From Ctena decussata (lineage: Eukaryota > Mollusca > Bivalvia > Lucinida > Lucinidae), in assembly GCA_963989385.1 (NCBI GenBank), contig OZ022501.1, positions 88,520,979 to 88,584,978 of the forward strand: DNA of 64,000 nucleotides, in the 5' to 3' direction. Below are positions 11,280 to 22,112 of this stretch, piece by piece. The notes under the pieces are model-generated. The model did not search any database and had not been told where the DNA came from. It saw only the letters and a program-made list of their open reading frames with translations. A program made the translations under genes and the position numbers. How positions within the stretch are numbered: position 1 is the stretch's first letter; every line of letters begins with the position of its first letter.

Positions 11280-12030
11280 GTGAAGTAGTTGTTCTTTAAA
11301 TGACACGCATTTTTCCATTATGTCTTAAACCATGAGGCCTAGATTTACGTTTCCGAGATGCCAAAAGGAATAAGACATCAAAACTTGGCAATTTTGAAAT
11401 GTTGCCCTCATGGAAAATACTATCTGTAAATCCCTGGATAAGGAATTCGTAAGAATTTAACCCATTTTAATTCAAGTTCGTGTCTTTTTAATTTTTTAAA
11501 TCTCGAAGAAGAATGTTCAGGATAGATTATATTCTTTTCTTTGATTTAATGCTAAACGTCCACGGTAAACAACTAAGGTCATGTCGGGACGGTCAGTTAA
11601 CCTAACCTGGGCAGGCCTAGACCTCCTAAGCGGTTAACCAGTACTAAGTGCATATACTTTCGCCAGTAACTGACAACTGCTCTTCTTGAATCAGCGGAAG
11701 GAGAAACGAAAGTATGTGGCCAGACCGGGATTCGAACCCAGGACCTCTGACTTATGAGTCAGGTGCCCTACCGATTGCGCTACCCGGCCCGGCCAGGATA
11801 GATTAATTTCTCCACTGGTTGTACTGAAATATCATTCGGAGAATGACCAAACGCTTAAAATGTTGATGAAGAAAAGTATCAAATATCGTTAAGGCTTTTT
11901 CATTCTACGATATTGCTCGCCAAAATGTATTTTAAGAGAACGACCAGTTTGCCCAACATACTGCATGTTACAATTGGTTGTATTTCAGGTCAAAACAAGT
12001 CCTATAAAAAATTGAGCTTGCACATTTTTT
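11280..12030 (-). pseudogene. Penelope-type GIY-YIG endonuclease fragment, split by SINE
   Basis: On the minus strand the translation contains NCNMQYVGQTGRSLKIHFGE (about 11970-11910), the GIY-YIG-type nuclease block, then YLILFFINIL and SPNDIS-like residues. After the SINE, RFKKLKRHELELKWVKFLRI and a C-terminal basic ASRKRKSRPHGLRHNG near 11310 follow. This is the C-terminal end of a Penelope-like polyprotein different in sequence from the copy at 4380-5990. Frameshifts separate the blocks. A SINE at 11530-11793 interrupts it with a perfect 12-bp target duplication. Confidence 0.8.
11530..11793 (-). mobile_element. tRNA-derived SINE (copy 2), precise 12-bp TSD
   Basis: Flanked by perfect direct repeats CAGGATAGATTA at 11518-11529 and 11794-11805. 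On the minus strand it opens with the tRNA-like head GGGTAGCGCAATCGGTAGGG (A box), a CTGACTCATAAGTCAG anticodon-like hairpin and the B box GGGTTCGAATCCC near 11730. The body TTACTGGCGAAAGTATATGC and GGTCTAGGCCTGCCCAGG follow, and the tail ends AAATCAAAGAAAAGAATA. It is the least decayed of the three copies. The long perfect duplication shows target-primed insertion into the Penelope remnant after that element had landed. Confidence 0.9.
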
Positions 12031-12039
12031 ATAAGTTAT

Positions 12040-12740
12040 GAATACGATCTTCAAATTAACGTTAACGCAAAATAGATAGGCAATGTTCAGGAATTAATAC
12101 AATCAAATCCTACATCCCGGCGGCAAAACCAAAATGGGAAGAACCACACAAAAAGAGACAGAAGTTCACGAAACATACGCACGGTAAACCGAATCAGCAG
12201 CTCTTTCCCAAACAGGTGGTCATTCAGCTACCCTAATTATAAACAACAGCAGCATCTATGTATCATATTCTCTATTTTAACTTTAAAAAACTAAACAAAA
12301 ACAAATGAGCAGCTTTTCAGATGACCACACTGCTAGATAACATTTACAAGAGGAGAAAAAACATGAAACATTGAGGAACCACAACAACAACAACAACAAC
12401 AACAAAAAAAAACGCATTGGAGCGATCAGACACACACTACTGGGGCAGAGGAATATTAAGCAGTTTTACCGGACCTTAGCAATCGGCCTCTGCTTCTGCG
12501 GTGGTTCGAAACAGTTTGGTCCGCATGTAGGTTTCTTAAACCATCAATAAATTATCACAGGAAACACACAGATCAAGAAGAAACTCTCTGATGAAACAGA
12601 GATGAGGACTCGACAGAATCAACGTACTTCGCCACCTGGAGATGCCCGGGTATCAAACAAACAAAACCACTATAATACCAAAGCAAAAGGAAACCATCAG
12701 TTGAACCCCGAATAACGAAGAAACAACAGCAATATGCCCC
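12040..12740 (-). mobile_element. Retroelement downstream region, copy e
   Basis: On the minus strand it carries ATTCGGGGTTCAACTGATGG, TCGAGTCCTCATCTCTG, TTATTGATGGTTTAAGAAAC, CCCCAGTAGTGTGTG and GGGTAGCTGAATGACCACC, the same block order as the copies at 3441-4103 and 57100-57860. It directly precedes the GIY-YIG remnant on that strand. A CAA triplet run sits at about 12384-12403. No coding capacity. Confidence 0.65.
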
Positions 12741-13140
12741 TACTGTCACAATTTTGTATTGGCACTCTCTTAGAGTAGATTTTGTATTATTTTTTATTAT
12801 TGTTTCTTTTATTCAGCGTATGGTTCACATGTGCTGCATGGGTTCTTATAGGTAATTTCACAGACCAGACTTCACAGACCGTTTACTGATATGCGTCTCC
12901 TTTAGGTCGGATATTTTCAGTTGGGGTTTGTTGCGCTGTCAAGAGACCTAGTTCGATCAAGGTCAGCCCTGGATGTTCGGTTCTATGGAGGATAATTAGT
13001 GCCCCAATATTTAATTTTCATTAGTATCGTCTCGTAAATGATAAGATAATTCCATTCATTCATGTACTCCGGGCGTAGAAATATGCCGATTTCTCTATGT
13101 AGGAGCGTGGTGATATGTAAAACAAAATTGACATTTTTAT
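12741..13140. other. No recognisable feature
   Basis: Spacer of about 400 bases with T-rich stretches; no gene or repeat structure seen. Confidence 0.4.
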
Positions 13141-14634
13141 TAGCTCACCTGAGCCAGAGGCTCCGGGGGAGCTTATAGGATGGTAAGGCTCCGTCGTCCG
13201 TCGTCCGTTGTACGTCGTCCGTCGTCCGTCGTCCGTCCACAATTTCAAATGACTTCTCCTCTGAAACCACTGGGCCAATTGTAACCAAATTTCATATATA
13301 GCCTCCTGGGACCTTAGGAACGAAAAATTGTTCAAACGGTCCTGGTCACATGACCAACATGGCCGCCATGCCCATATATGGTAAAAACCTAAAAAAATCT
13401 TCTTCTCCAGAACCAATAGGTCGATGGCCTTGAAACTTGGTATGTAGCATCGTGTACACGAGTACTACCAAGATTGTTCAAATTATGACCTTGGGTTGAC
13501 CTTGACCTTTTTTACGATAAGGTCAAATTTGCTTCCTTGTGCTTTTATATGGCAAAATGCTAGAACATAAGATATCTTGGGAACTAATGAAGATTTTGGG
13601 CTAAAAATTGATATCTACAGTCATCTTAATGAGTACATGAAGATTTATGAGTACAAGAGGTCAAGGTTATTCTTTGACCTTTGACGCGGAACTGTCATAT
13701 TTTGACAATTTCAAACAATCTCCTCAAAAGCCACTGGGTCAATTGTAACCAAATTTCATACAGAGCCTCCAGGGGTTGAGGGAATGAAAATTTGTTCAAA
13801 AGGGCCAGGTCACATGACCAACATGGCTGCCATGCCTATATATGGTAAAAAACGTTAAAAATCTTCTACTGCAGAACCAATTGATCGAAGGCCTTGAAAC
13901 TTAGTATGTAGCATTTGGTACTCCAGTACTATCTAGATTGTTGAAAATGATGACCTTGGGTTGACCTTGGCCATTTTACGGCAAGGTCAAATATTGGAAA
14001 ATGCTAGAACATAAGATTTCATGGAAAGTTTTGAAGATTTTAGCCTAAAAATTGGTATATACAGTCATCTTAATGAGTACATGAAGATTTATGAGTACAA
14101 AAGGTCAAGGTCATTCTATGACCTTTGACCCAGAACTGTCATATTATGACAATTTCAAACAATCTCCTCAAAAACCTGATGGCATATTGTAACCAAATTT
14201 CAAATAGAGTTTCCATGGGTTGAGAGAATGAAAATATGTTCAAACAGTCCTGGTCACACGATCAACATGGCCACCACACCCATATATGGTAAAAACCTTT
14301 AAAAATCTTCGACTCCAGAACCAATTGATCGAAGGCCTTGAAACTTAGTATGTAGCAGTGGGTACTCCAGTACTATATAAATTGTTGAAAATGATGACCT
14401 TGGGTTGACCTTGATTATTTTACGGCAAGGTCAAATATGGGAAAATGCTAGAACATAAGATTTCCTGGAAAGTTTTGAAGATTTAGGCCTAAGAATTCAT
14501 ATATACATTCATCCTAATGAGTACATGAAGATTTATGAGTACAAGAGGTCAAGGCCATTCTTTGACTTTTGACCCAGAACTCTCTCATTTTGACAATATC
14601 AGGTGAGCGATTAAGGGCCTCATGGCCCTCTTGT
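13141..14634 (+). mobile_element. Complete hairpin-ended element with three ~445-bp units
   Basis: Starts TAGCTCACCTGAGCC followed by GAGGCTCCGGGGGAGCT (terminal hairpin) and a GTCGTCCGTCGTCCGT microsatellite. Ends TCAGGTGAGCGATTAAGGGC and CATGGCCCTCTTGT, a second hairpin (GGGCC-TCAT-GGCCC). Subterminal GCTCACCTGA and TCAGGTGAGC are inverted copies. The interior is three tandem units starting near 13236, 13704 and 14146, each with CACTGGGTCAATTGTAACC, GGTCACATGACCAACATGG, GATGACCTTGGGTTGACC and GAGTACATGAAGATTTATGA. No coding capacity. This is the best reference copy of the family in the window. Confidence 0.8.
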
Positions 14635-15339
14635 TTTTTTTTGTATATTCTGGCCTGTGCTTAATTATTGATATCCTTCACCGCCAGACATTGGACTACA
14701 GATGTCAAAGTTTTGTTTTATTATTATTTCTATTTTCTTTTGTATCTGTAAATGTTGTTTGCTCGTAGTAATTCAATAAATAAATAATTATCGAGAGTAA
14801 CCAGTTTTTAGTGTGTAAAAATTTGTTAGATATTTCCATTTAACAGGCATCGTGGTTGTTGGACCGAATCAAGTTGCCATTATATGTATGTTACAGTGAA
14901 ATTCGTCTTGGTCATTAATAATGATTTTGTTGAGTACACAAATGTCTGTTTTTTATGATGGAGCACAAAGTATAAGTAAAATGATAACCAAACTGGCAAT
15001 CTTTTCATTTACTTTCTATGTCACATTTTAATGCAAAGTCCGGGTCATTCGCTACGATAGCTTTGTCATGCACTTTTTCTTTGGCAGATAACACGAGAAA
15101 CATTCTCATGCAAAACTTTCGTTCATGTATGGATACGTTAGGATAAAAATTTCACACTCGCTGTAGGTTATGCGTCCATGTGTGGTCTGTTTATCGTGAC
15201 AGCAGTTGCGTATCGTCATTTACCGACTAGAAACAAACATGCGGACTTTTCCCACGCTTGCGTTTTAATATTTTTGCGGTCTCTTTATCACGACCACATT
15301 TGCGTATCGGCCTTTACTGACCGAAACTATGTACACTTG
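14635..15339. other. Spacer with two diverged ~115-bp direct repeats
   Basis: No gene recognised. Two related stretches, TTATCGTGACAGCAGTTGCG at about 15190 and TTTATCACGACCACATTTGCG at about 15286, form a diverged duplication (GCGTATCGTCATTTACCGAC against GCGTATCGGCCTTTACTGAC). Confidence 0.4.
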
Positions 15340-15626
15340 TCAGCATGAAAATTTGCAAGGTGTTTATTACCTTCTTTTAAGAGTCCTTGTATAAACTCGG
15401 CCTCATACCCATAAGATACAAGTCGGCAAGTAAGTGGGCGCAGTTAATGCCCATTGGAATGCCAACTGTTTTTTTTTTTTTTTTTTTTTGAAAAAATCTG
15501 TCCGCTAAACTCCACGTAAATATTGTCGATAAGAAATTCCAGCATTTTAATGACATTATCTTCAGAATATTTTGTGTGAAACGAAAATATTAGGTATTTT
15601 TCACTATTTTGCATCTGGCTTTTCAT
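15340..15626 (-). pseudogene. Penelope-type RT fragment with poly-T expansion
   Basis: On the minus strand, TKYSEDNVIKMLEFLIDNIY then VEFSGQIF (15600-15495) is followed by a run of 21 A (15469-15489 on plus) and then VGIPMGINCAHLLADLYL in a shifted frame at about 15468-15415. The order NVIKMLEFLIDNI, QIF, GIPMG.NCAPLLADL is that of the RT palm motif preceding the catalytic DD in an animal retroelement family. The homopolymer breaks the frame just before the GIPMG motif. Homology fades into unrelated sequence near 15340. Confidence 0.75.
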
Positions 15627-15629
15627 GGC

Positions 15630-16323
15630 AACAAATAAAAATGAGTGGTGGGCATAAAATCATATAGCTGATAATAGACACTAAAAGAAAAAAATGATTC
15701 TCTAATAGTTTTTTTTTTCAAAATATCTGCAATGGCTTGGCAATAGATGTCATTATTGAATGTTCTCCATTGTAAGTCCATGGAAAGTCTGAGTTGCAAC
15801 TGAACCAAACTAAAAAGCTGATTTTCATAAAAAATGAAAGTGGTCAAAGTACCCGAAGCATAAGCCCGAGCTCGTAAGTCATTTTAACATTGACAATTTT
15901 AACATACAGTTTCAATTTTAACATAAACTTCTAATCCCCCAGCCAAAGGATGCTACAGATGATTTCTGGGCCCAATCGGCTCTGTGGCTTCAGAAGAAAT
16001 GTCGTTTGATACGGTTGAAGACAGACAGACAGACAACCGACGATGACGGGCAACTTCCTATCCTGTAAGCTGGCTCTGGTGAGCTAAAATGAAATACTGG
16101 GTATAACAGTTTTTGGCTGATTGAAGATACTCAAGAAACATTTATATAAAATTTTTGTCAAAATGTCCGGAATGGCTTTGCATTAAATGCCGTTTTTCAG
16201 TTTCCCCCATTATAAGTTAATGAAAGCTCATAAGTTGCACCAGCAACCAAACTCAAGAGCTCATATTCACATAAAAAGACACACAATTTGTAAAGGCTTA
16301 TACATGTATTATAAATGGGCCAG
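15630..16323. mobile_element. Fragments of hairpin-ended family elements
   Basis: 15630-15845 reads on the minus strand as the GGTTGC..TTGGTTCAGTTGCAACT type body unit. 15845-16087 ends at TCCTGTAAGCTGGCTCTGGTGAGCTAAA, a degraded right terminus preceded by GACAGACAGACAACCGACGA. 16088-16323 is a body unit (GATACTCAAGAAACATTTAT, then GTCAAAATGTCCGGAATGGC) that resumes at 17979 after an inserted TIR element. No coding capacity. Confidence 0.6.
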
Positions 16324-17978
16324 TCTCTGTGAAAACCGGGCTTTTTTTTCTTTTCTATCCCATAACCTTACTAGGTCGTTGGGGCACCACAGATGACTTC
16401 AAAACAATCCCTTTCCACCTTGTCCTGTCTTCAGCTGCCCTAGTTGAGCTGGCAAAATCCATTCCTGTCCACTCCTTGATATTGTCTTCCCACCTCTCCT
16501 TCTGTCTACCTCTTCTTCTTTTTCCTTTCACTGAGCCCTGAAGAATTGTCTTTGCTAAACCAGAAGACCTTGAGATGTGGCCAAACCACCTTAGTTTCCG
16601 TTTCTTGACCAGCGTCAGGAGTTCATCATATTCTCCAATGGCTGCTTGGATCTTCCTGCGAACCTCCTCATTGGTTATATGGTCCTTGTACGAAATGTTC
16701 AGTAACCTTCGGTAGCATCTCATCTCAAAGGCCTGCGTTCTTTTCTCTAATTCTGCTGTCAAGGTCCACGATTCACAGGCATACAGAAATATGGAAATGA
16801 CAAGGGAGCGCATAAGTTTCACCTTTGATCCAAGAGATATGTTGTTATCTCTCCACATTGGTTTCAGCTTGGTAAGAGCTGAAGTGGCTTGTGCTATCCT
16901 TGAGAGAACCTCCTGTTTTGAGCCATAATCTGAGACAACTGCTCCAAGGTATTTGAAGCTGCTTACAGTACCCAGCTTCTGCCCTTTTACCTTGATCTCC
17001 CTCTGGATGCCATCTGCGCTGTTTGTCATCAGTTTGGTCTTCTCAGCACTTATCTCCATCTTATACCTTGTGCAGGTTTGGTCGAGACTTTCAACTAGAG
17101 CTTCTAGTTCCTGCTCTTCCTCAGCTAGAGCGTCTATGTCATCGGCAAACCGCAGGTTGGTAATATTTCTGCCGCCTATGCTAACCTTTCCGTCATGTTC
17201 TTCCAGAGCATCAGACATGATCCGTTCGAGAAAAATGTTGAAGAGGGTGGGTGACAGAAGACATCCTTGTCTTACTTCAACTGTTGTTCTGAACCATTCT
17301 CCTGTGCTGCCATTTATCAGGACTGCACTTGTAGCCTTGTCGTATAGCTGCTCAATGGTGCGAACTAGGTTTGCATTGATATTGAATGTTCTCCACCGGG
17401 CTTTATGGCATGCAAACAAAAATCAACTAACTGCATCACTGAAAAGGATAAGCTTTTCTAAAGATTTCCTGAAAATATGAGATGGTTACCATTATTTATG
17501 ACTAAGTTATAGAGTTATAAACACACAGGTAGTGCAGCTTCTTTATATGACGTTATTAACGTCATGCAAGTATGTTTTGACGTCAACGTCATCACGTTTG
17601 TTTGGACGCGCTTTCTGTGCTAGTTACACAAAATAACTCGGACAAAAAGTGTGTTTGCTCATTTTTAATCTGTATTTCAAAGCATATACATGACAATTTG
17701 CATGATTTAACATTTTTTTCTCCAATTATAGGTCTTTATGAAGGTATACCATCTGTTTTCAAGGCTTTGGGTTACCTTGGAATAAGCGTTGTCATGGCAA
17801 CATATGTCATATTTATGACTGGATTTTGTCTGAATTCATAGACTTTCTGTTTTATGTCAACGCTTAAGGTATTTTCATGGAAATAAAAAGAGGTCCGAAA
17901 AATCATTAATTTTGGTGTTTTTCATCCGTTCACTACGTAATCATTACGTAATGTCATTAAGCCCGGTTTTCACAGAGA
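16324..17978. mobile_element. TIR element carrying a nested LINE
   Basis: Terminal inverted repeats TCTCTGTGAAAACCGGGCTT at 16324-16343 and its reverse complement at 17959-17978, extending a further 7 bp with two mismatches once the LINE is removed. Without the LINE (16345-17394 plus one 10-bp duplication) the element is about 595 bp and non-coding. The GTGAAAACCGGGCTTAATG end is one I remember as an abundant bivalve TIR element. No clean target duplication is visible. It is inserted in a hairpin-family body unit. Confidence 0.75.
16345..17394 (-). CDS. 5'-truncated LINE ORF2 (reverse transcriptase), open frame
   Basis: An uninterrupted frame of about 346 codons runs to a stop at 16355. It encodes the RT fingers/palm (VRQGCLLSPTLFNIFLERIM at about residue 49 of the 354-aa frame), the catalytic FADD at about residues 91-94, then thumb and C-terminal blocks (KLMRSLVISIFLYACESW, LRWFGHISRSSGL, a KGKRRRGRQ basic patch and WEDNIKEWTGM). 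The endonuclease and N-terminal RT are missing, so it is 5'-truncated and not autonomous. Perfect 10-bp direct repeats ACCGGGCTTT at 16335-16344 and 17395-17404 flank it, and an A-rich 3' tail lies next to the left repeat. The lack of stops suggests a recent insertion. The first nine residues of the apparent frame come from the flanking TIR element. Confidence 0.88.
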
Positions 17979-18302
17979 ACGGCTCAAATGTTCCTCTTAA
18001 GTCTTGGCCTCATAGAGTTTATGGTTTCCGAGAAGATAGTTTTCTTATCCATTTTAAGTATTTTGGTTTCCATAGCATTCAATAAAATTATGCAGTGAGC
18101 CAAAAACCATTTGGTTCCAAGAATATTTCTCTGGAAACACTTCTATAAAAGTTTAGTTGAAATAACTGCATTGGCTTGGCAGTGAATGTCATTTTTCATT
18201 TTTCCTCATTATAAGTCAATTGAACATCTAAGTTGCCATAACAACCAATTTAAAGAGCAGATTTTGATTAAAAAATAAATAAAAAATAAAATAAAATTAA
18301 AA
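17979..18302. mobile_element. Hairpin-family body fragment
   Basis: Continuation of the body unit interrupted at 16323: GCCTCATAGAGTTTATGGTTTCC, GGCTTGGCAGTGAATGTC, TAAGTTGCCATAACAACC. It ends in an A-rich stretch at 18262-18302 adjoining the next element. Confidence 0.55.
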
Positions 18303-19262
18303 ACAAGAGGACCCTGAGGGCCTGAATCGCTCACCTGAGTATGGTGGCTATGTAGGTCATATGATCTAGACCGGTCGAATGAATTTTCTTTCCCTCAGCC
18401 ACTGAAGGCTGTTTAAACATTTGGTTACAATTAGCCCAGTGGCTTTTGATGAGATGTCTGAAAGTGGCAAAATATTAGAGACATGGGACAGAGGTCAGGG
18501 AATGATCTTGACCTGAGATCAAAGAATGATATTGACCTTTTGTACCTGCAAATCTTCCATATGCTAATTAAGACGACTGTTTTTTTCCAATTTTAGGCCA
18601 AAATCTTCTAAACTTGCCATGAAATCTTATCTTCTAGCATTTTCCCATACTTGACCTTAACTTAAAATGGTCAATATTAGCCCAAGGTCATCATTTGAAA
18701 AATCCTGATAGCACGCAAGTACCTGGTGCAAAATACCAAGTTTCAAATCCATCGATCATTTGGTTCTAGAGAAACGACTTGTAAAGGTTTTTGCCATATA
18801 TGGGCATGACAGCCATGTTGGTCATGTGACTCAGACCCTTTCAACAAAGTTTCGTTCCCTCAGCCCCTAGAGGCTTTTTTATGAAATTTGGTTACAATTG
18901 CCTCAGTGGCTTTTGAGGAGATCTGAAAAATTGTCAAAATATGAGAGACCAGGGTCAAAGGTCAAGGAATTACCTTGACCTCTTGTACGCAAAAAAATTC
19001 ATGTACTCATTACGATTACTGTATATACCAACTTTAAGGTCAAAACCTTCAATAGCTTCCGAGAAATCTTATGTTCTAGCGTTTACCCATATAAAAAGCT
19101 ACAAAAAGCAAATTTGATCTAACCGTAAAGAAGCTCAAGGTCATTAAGGTCATTATTTGAAAAAAAATGGGAGTACCTGTGTACCTAATTCTACATACCA
19201 AGTTTCATTGCCATCGGCCTATTTGGCTTTGAATAAGAAGATTTGTAAAAGTGTTCACCATA

Positions 19263-19500
19263 TGAGCCGCGACGCGAGAAAACCAACAATATGGTTGTGC
19301 GCCCAGCGCAGACTCAGATCAGCCTGGGCATCCGCCCAGTCTGATCTGAGTCTTCGCTATACGCATTGAGGTAGCTTAGACCCTTAGCTACCGTTTGAGC
19401 ACTTAACGAAGAGTCTGATCAAACTGGGCTGCTGCCCAGGCTGATCTGAGTCCGCACGGGGCGCACAACCACTTTGTTGGTTTTCTCGTGTCGCGGCTCA
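19263..19500. mobile_element. 238-bp TIR MITE with TA duplication
   Basis: Begins TGAGCCGCGACGCGAGAAAA and ends with the near-complement TTTTCTCGTGTCGCGGCTCA; TA flanks both ends (19261-19262 and 19501-19502). The inverted repeats extend over about 45 bp with few mismatches. The interior contains further self-complementary blocks (AGATCAGCCTGGGCATC and GATCTGAGTC). Removing it restores the host body sequence ACCATATATCGGCATGGCGG. The TA target suggests a Tc1/mariner-mobilised MITE. A second copy of identical length lies at 25948-26185. Confidence 0.88.
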
Positions 19501-19879
19501 TATATCGGCATGGCGGCCATGTTGGTCATGGGAATAGGACCGTTTGAACAAATTTTAGTTCCCCCGCCCATTGAGGCTCTGCGTGAAATTTGGTGACGAT
19601 TGGCCCAGTGGCTTTTGAGGAGGTGTGAAAAATTGTAAAAATATGAGAGCAGGGTCAATGGTCAAAGAATGACCTTGACCTCCTGTACGCATAAATTTTC
19701 ATGTACTCATAACTCATTAAGATGACTGTAAATACCAATTTTTAGATCAAATTTTCAACAGTTTCCAAGAATTCTTATGTTCTAGAAGTTTTCCCATATA
19801 AAAGCTACAGAAAGCAAATTTGACCTTACACAGGTATCATACCGTTTTCTGGGATCGGTTGATTTCATAATAATCCTGG

Positions 19880-20639
19880 CTCGGCGCAGCTATAATGATG
19901 GAACTGTTGAGGGGTGCTGTTGATAAATGGTGAATTATAGATAATCAGGCTGTTTTTGAAAATAAAAGGTTCGTGCAAACAGAACAGTTTTGAACTACCT
20001 TTGCACTCGAATGATCGCTATCTGAGCAAAACGCTCTTTTCATTTGCAAAACGAATAATAATAAGAAGGAAGCGTATCAAAACGGCAAACAAATGCGTTC
20101 AGTCGACTCAAGCGCTGTTAATAGTTTGTCAGCATTATGGAATCTTTTGTACTTTTGAAATTAAATTAGTGGTAGATATTTTGTCAAAATGTCAGACTGA
20201 ATTAACCAAGCATTCTGTAGCAATCGCCACTAAAACTTGATGCCTATAACTCCAAATGTTGGTCTGTACTGCGGATGTGTGTTTTACAGTCCGCGGTGCA
20301 TGTATTGTTTAGGCTTATCCTGACCGTGGCTAAAATGCTAATAATGACGTCGGCTAATCGCATAGTAAATGCTAATACTGTTCCTCGGAACGGCTGTTTA
20401 GAGTTGATGCCATCAAAAAAAAATCAGATTTTAGATTACAAGCTTGCATTGAAAAAGGTGACAATGAATGCAATCAACTTCTATACACAAAATATGCAAT
20501 CATCAACATAACTTCCACAAATGATCATGTCCGTGGCAAGCATGTGCTGGGGAGCACGTCAATGACATTTTAGTAGACTGTAGGTAATTAAATAAACTGA
20601 AAGTCGTTTTTATACTTTGTAGGGGTAGGGTCGTGGAGT
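19880..20639. other. Unassigned interior of TIR unit
   Basis: No protein similarity seen. The 16-bp GTTTTACAGTCCGCGG at 20281-20296 recurs inverted at about 22756-22771 (CCGCGGACTGTAAAAC), so parts of the original element body may remain on both sides of the LINE. Confidence 0.35.
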
Positions 20640-21945
20640 GTTTGTGTATTGACTGAATTAGCATTAGAATTGTTTACTGGTGATGCGCCCATGGACAATC
20701 ATTAACCAGGACCTGTGCTCAGAGAAGCTAGTCCCTAGCCTAGACAAGAGAAGTAAACTTAGTAACTGAGTCCTCTGCACACTCAGCAGCAGAAATAAGG
20801 GAATCTTCCAGGGAATTACAATTTCTAATAGTCTGGGGGAAGAAACTGGACTTGTAAATGTCAGTCCCAGCCAATGGGGTTTGAAATGCCAAGCAATGAC
20901 GATTCCTGGTACGCCTACTTGGGGAACAAACAAGGTCATTTATGGATATACTGGCTGCACCCTTCAGACCTTTGTAAAGCATTATGAGTCTACTATCTTT
21001 TCTTCTCTTTTTCAGGGACTCCCACTTAAGTCTGTCCGGAAAGCCAGTCATACTCCCGATTTCATATGTGTAATTTCCCGTAATAAATCTAGCTGCCCCT
21101 TTCTGTACCTTCTCAAATTCATCTTTGGGGGTCCAAAACTGAACTACCATACTCCAGGACTGAATGCACCAGTCCCTTGTATGCTGACTCTTTAACGTCT
21201 TGTGGACATGCTGCCAAGTTACGTCTGAGGAAGCCAAGGGTCCTATTAGCCTTTGTGCAACTATTGCTCACATGTGTGCTCCATTTTTAAAATCATTGGT
21301 AATGGTTATGCCGAGATACTAGATAGTTTCTACGTAATTGAGGACCTCCATCTAAGGTATAGGAAGCATTGATTTTCTTGATCCATTTCCTTGTAATTTG
21401 CATTATATTGCATTTGACAGGTTGAAATGTCAGGCCCCAACTCCTTGCCGACACCCTAAACTATCTTTATCCTCCTGAAGTTTCACCGTATCTTCACTAT
21501 CTCTGATTACACGATAGCAAACACAGTCGTCAGCAAAAAGTCTCAATTCCGAGTCAATGTTTTCTGTTACGTGTATCTCGTTAATGTATAGTGAGAAGAA
21601 CAGTGGTTCAAGCACAGTGCCCTGGGGTACACCTGACAACACTGGGGCCCAATCTGATTTAACTCCATTTACTACTACACGTTGCTGCCTATAGCAGAGA
21701 AAAGAATCTATCCATTTCAGAGTCCCACCTCCTCCCCCCCCCACCCCAATACAATAGCCGTATAGCTTACATTTAAGTAATTCATGAGGGAGAGTGTCAA
21801 AAGCTTTTTCGAAGTCCAAGATAAAAGTGTCAACCTGACCGCCCTTATCCAATATTTTAGACCAGTCTTTTATAACTGTGATCAACTGAGTTTCACAACT
21901 ATGTTTCTTCCGAAACGCATGTTGTCTGACCGACAAATGTTTATG
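20640..21945 (-). pseudogene. LINE RT (CR1/Jockey-like), frameshifted
   Basis: On the minus strand, the frame ending at 21430 holds the RT palm: QHAFRKKHSCETQLITVIKD at about residue 27 of the 190-aa frame, ILDFEKAFDTLPHELLKCKL near 61-80 (first catalytic Asp), LSGVPQGTVLEPLFFSLYIN, and LRLFADDCVCYR (FADD at about 156-159). A glycine run, GVGGGGGGTLKW, reflects a C-tract expansion at 21728-21746. After a frameshift, 21237-20740 encodes the C-terminal region (RDWCIQSWSMVVQFWTPKD, EKVQKGAARFITGNYT, LIMLYKGLKG, NSLEDSLISAAECAEDS). The catalytic residues remain but the frame is broken, and homology stops near QHAF, so the copy is 5'-truncated. Confidence 0.88.
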
Positions 21946-22044
21946 TGGGGTCGCATGGGGGTGGGGGCGGGGTTCTGTTGTGCAAGACTGTTTATTATAC
22001 AAAAAGGACTTTAATAAGAAATTCTAGCAGACTTGTCGTTGTGT

Positions 22045-22112
22045 TTGTGTGTGCTTGTGCGTGTGTTTGTGTGTGTGTCTCCTCTCTCTCTCCCTCTATC
22101 TCTCTCTCTGTG
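22045..22112. repeat. TG and TC microsatellite
   Basis: A GTGTGTTTGTGTGTGTGTC run followed by CTCTCTCTCCCTCTATCTCTCTCTC. Simple repeat next to the truncated 5' side of the LINE; no other meaning evident. Confidence 0.8.

Noticed and set aside
13141..14634. Hairpin-ended elements as classical cut-and-paste transposons with target duplication
   Set aside because: No consistent target duplication was found; the one clean empty site (1012/2151) shows only microhomology.
16953..17480. 175-codon plus-strand frame
   Set aside because: It is the antisense shadow of the LINE reverse transcriptase on the minus strand.
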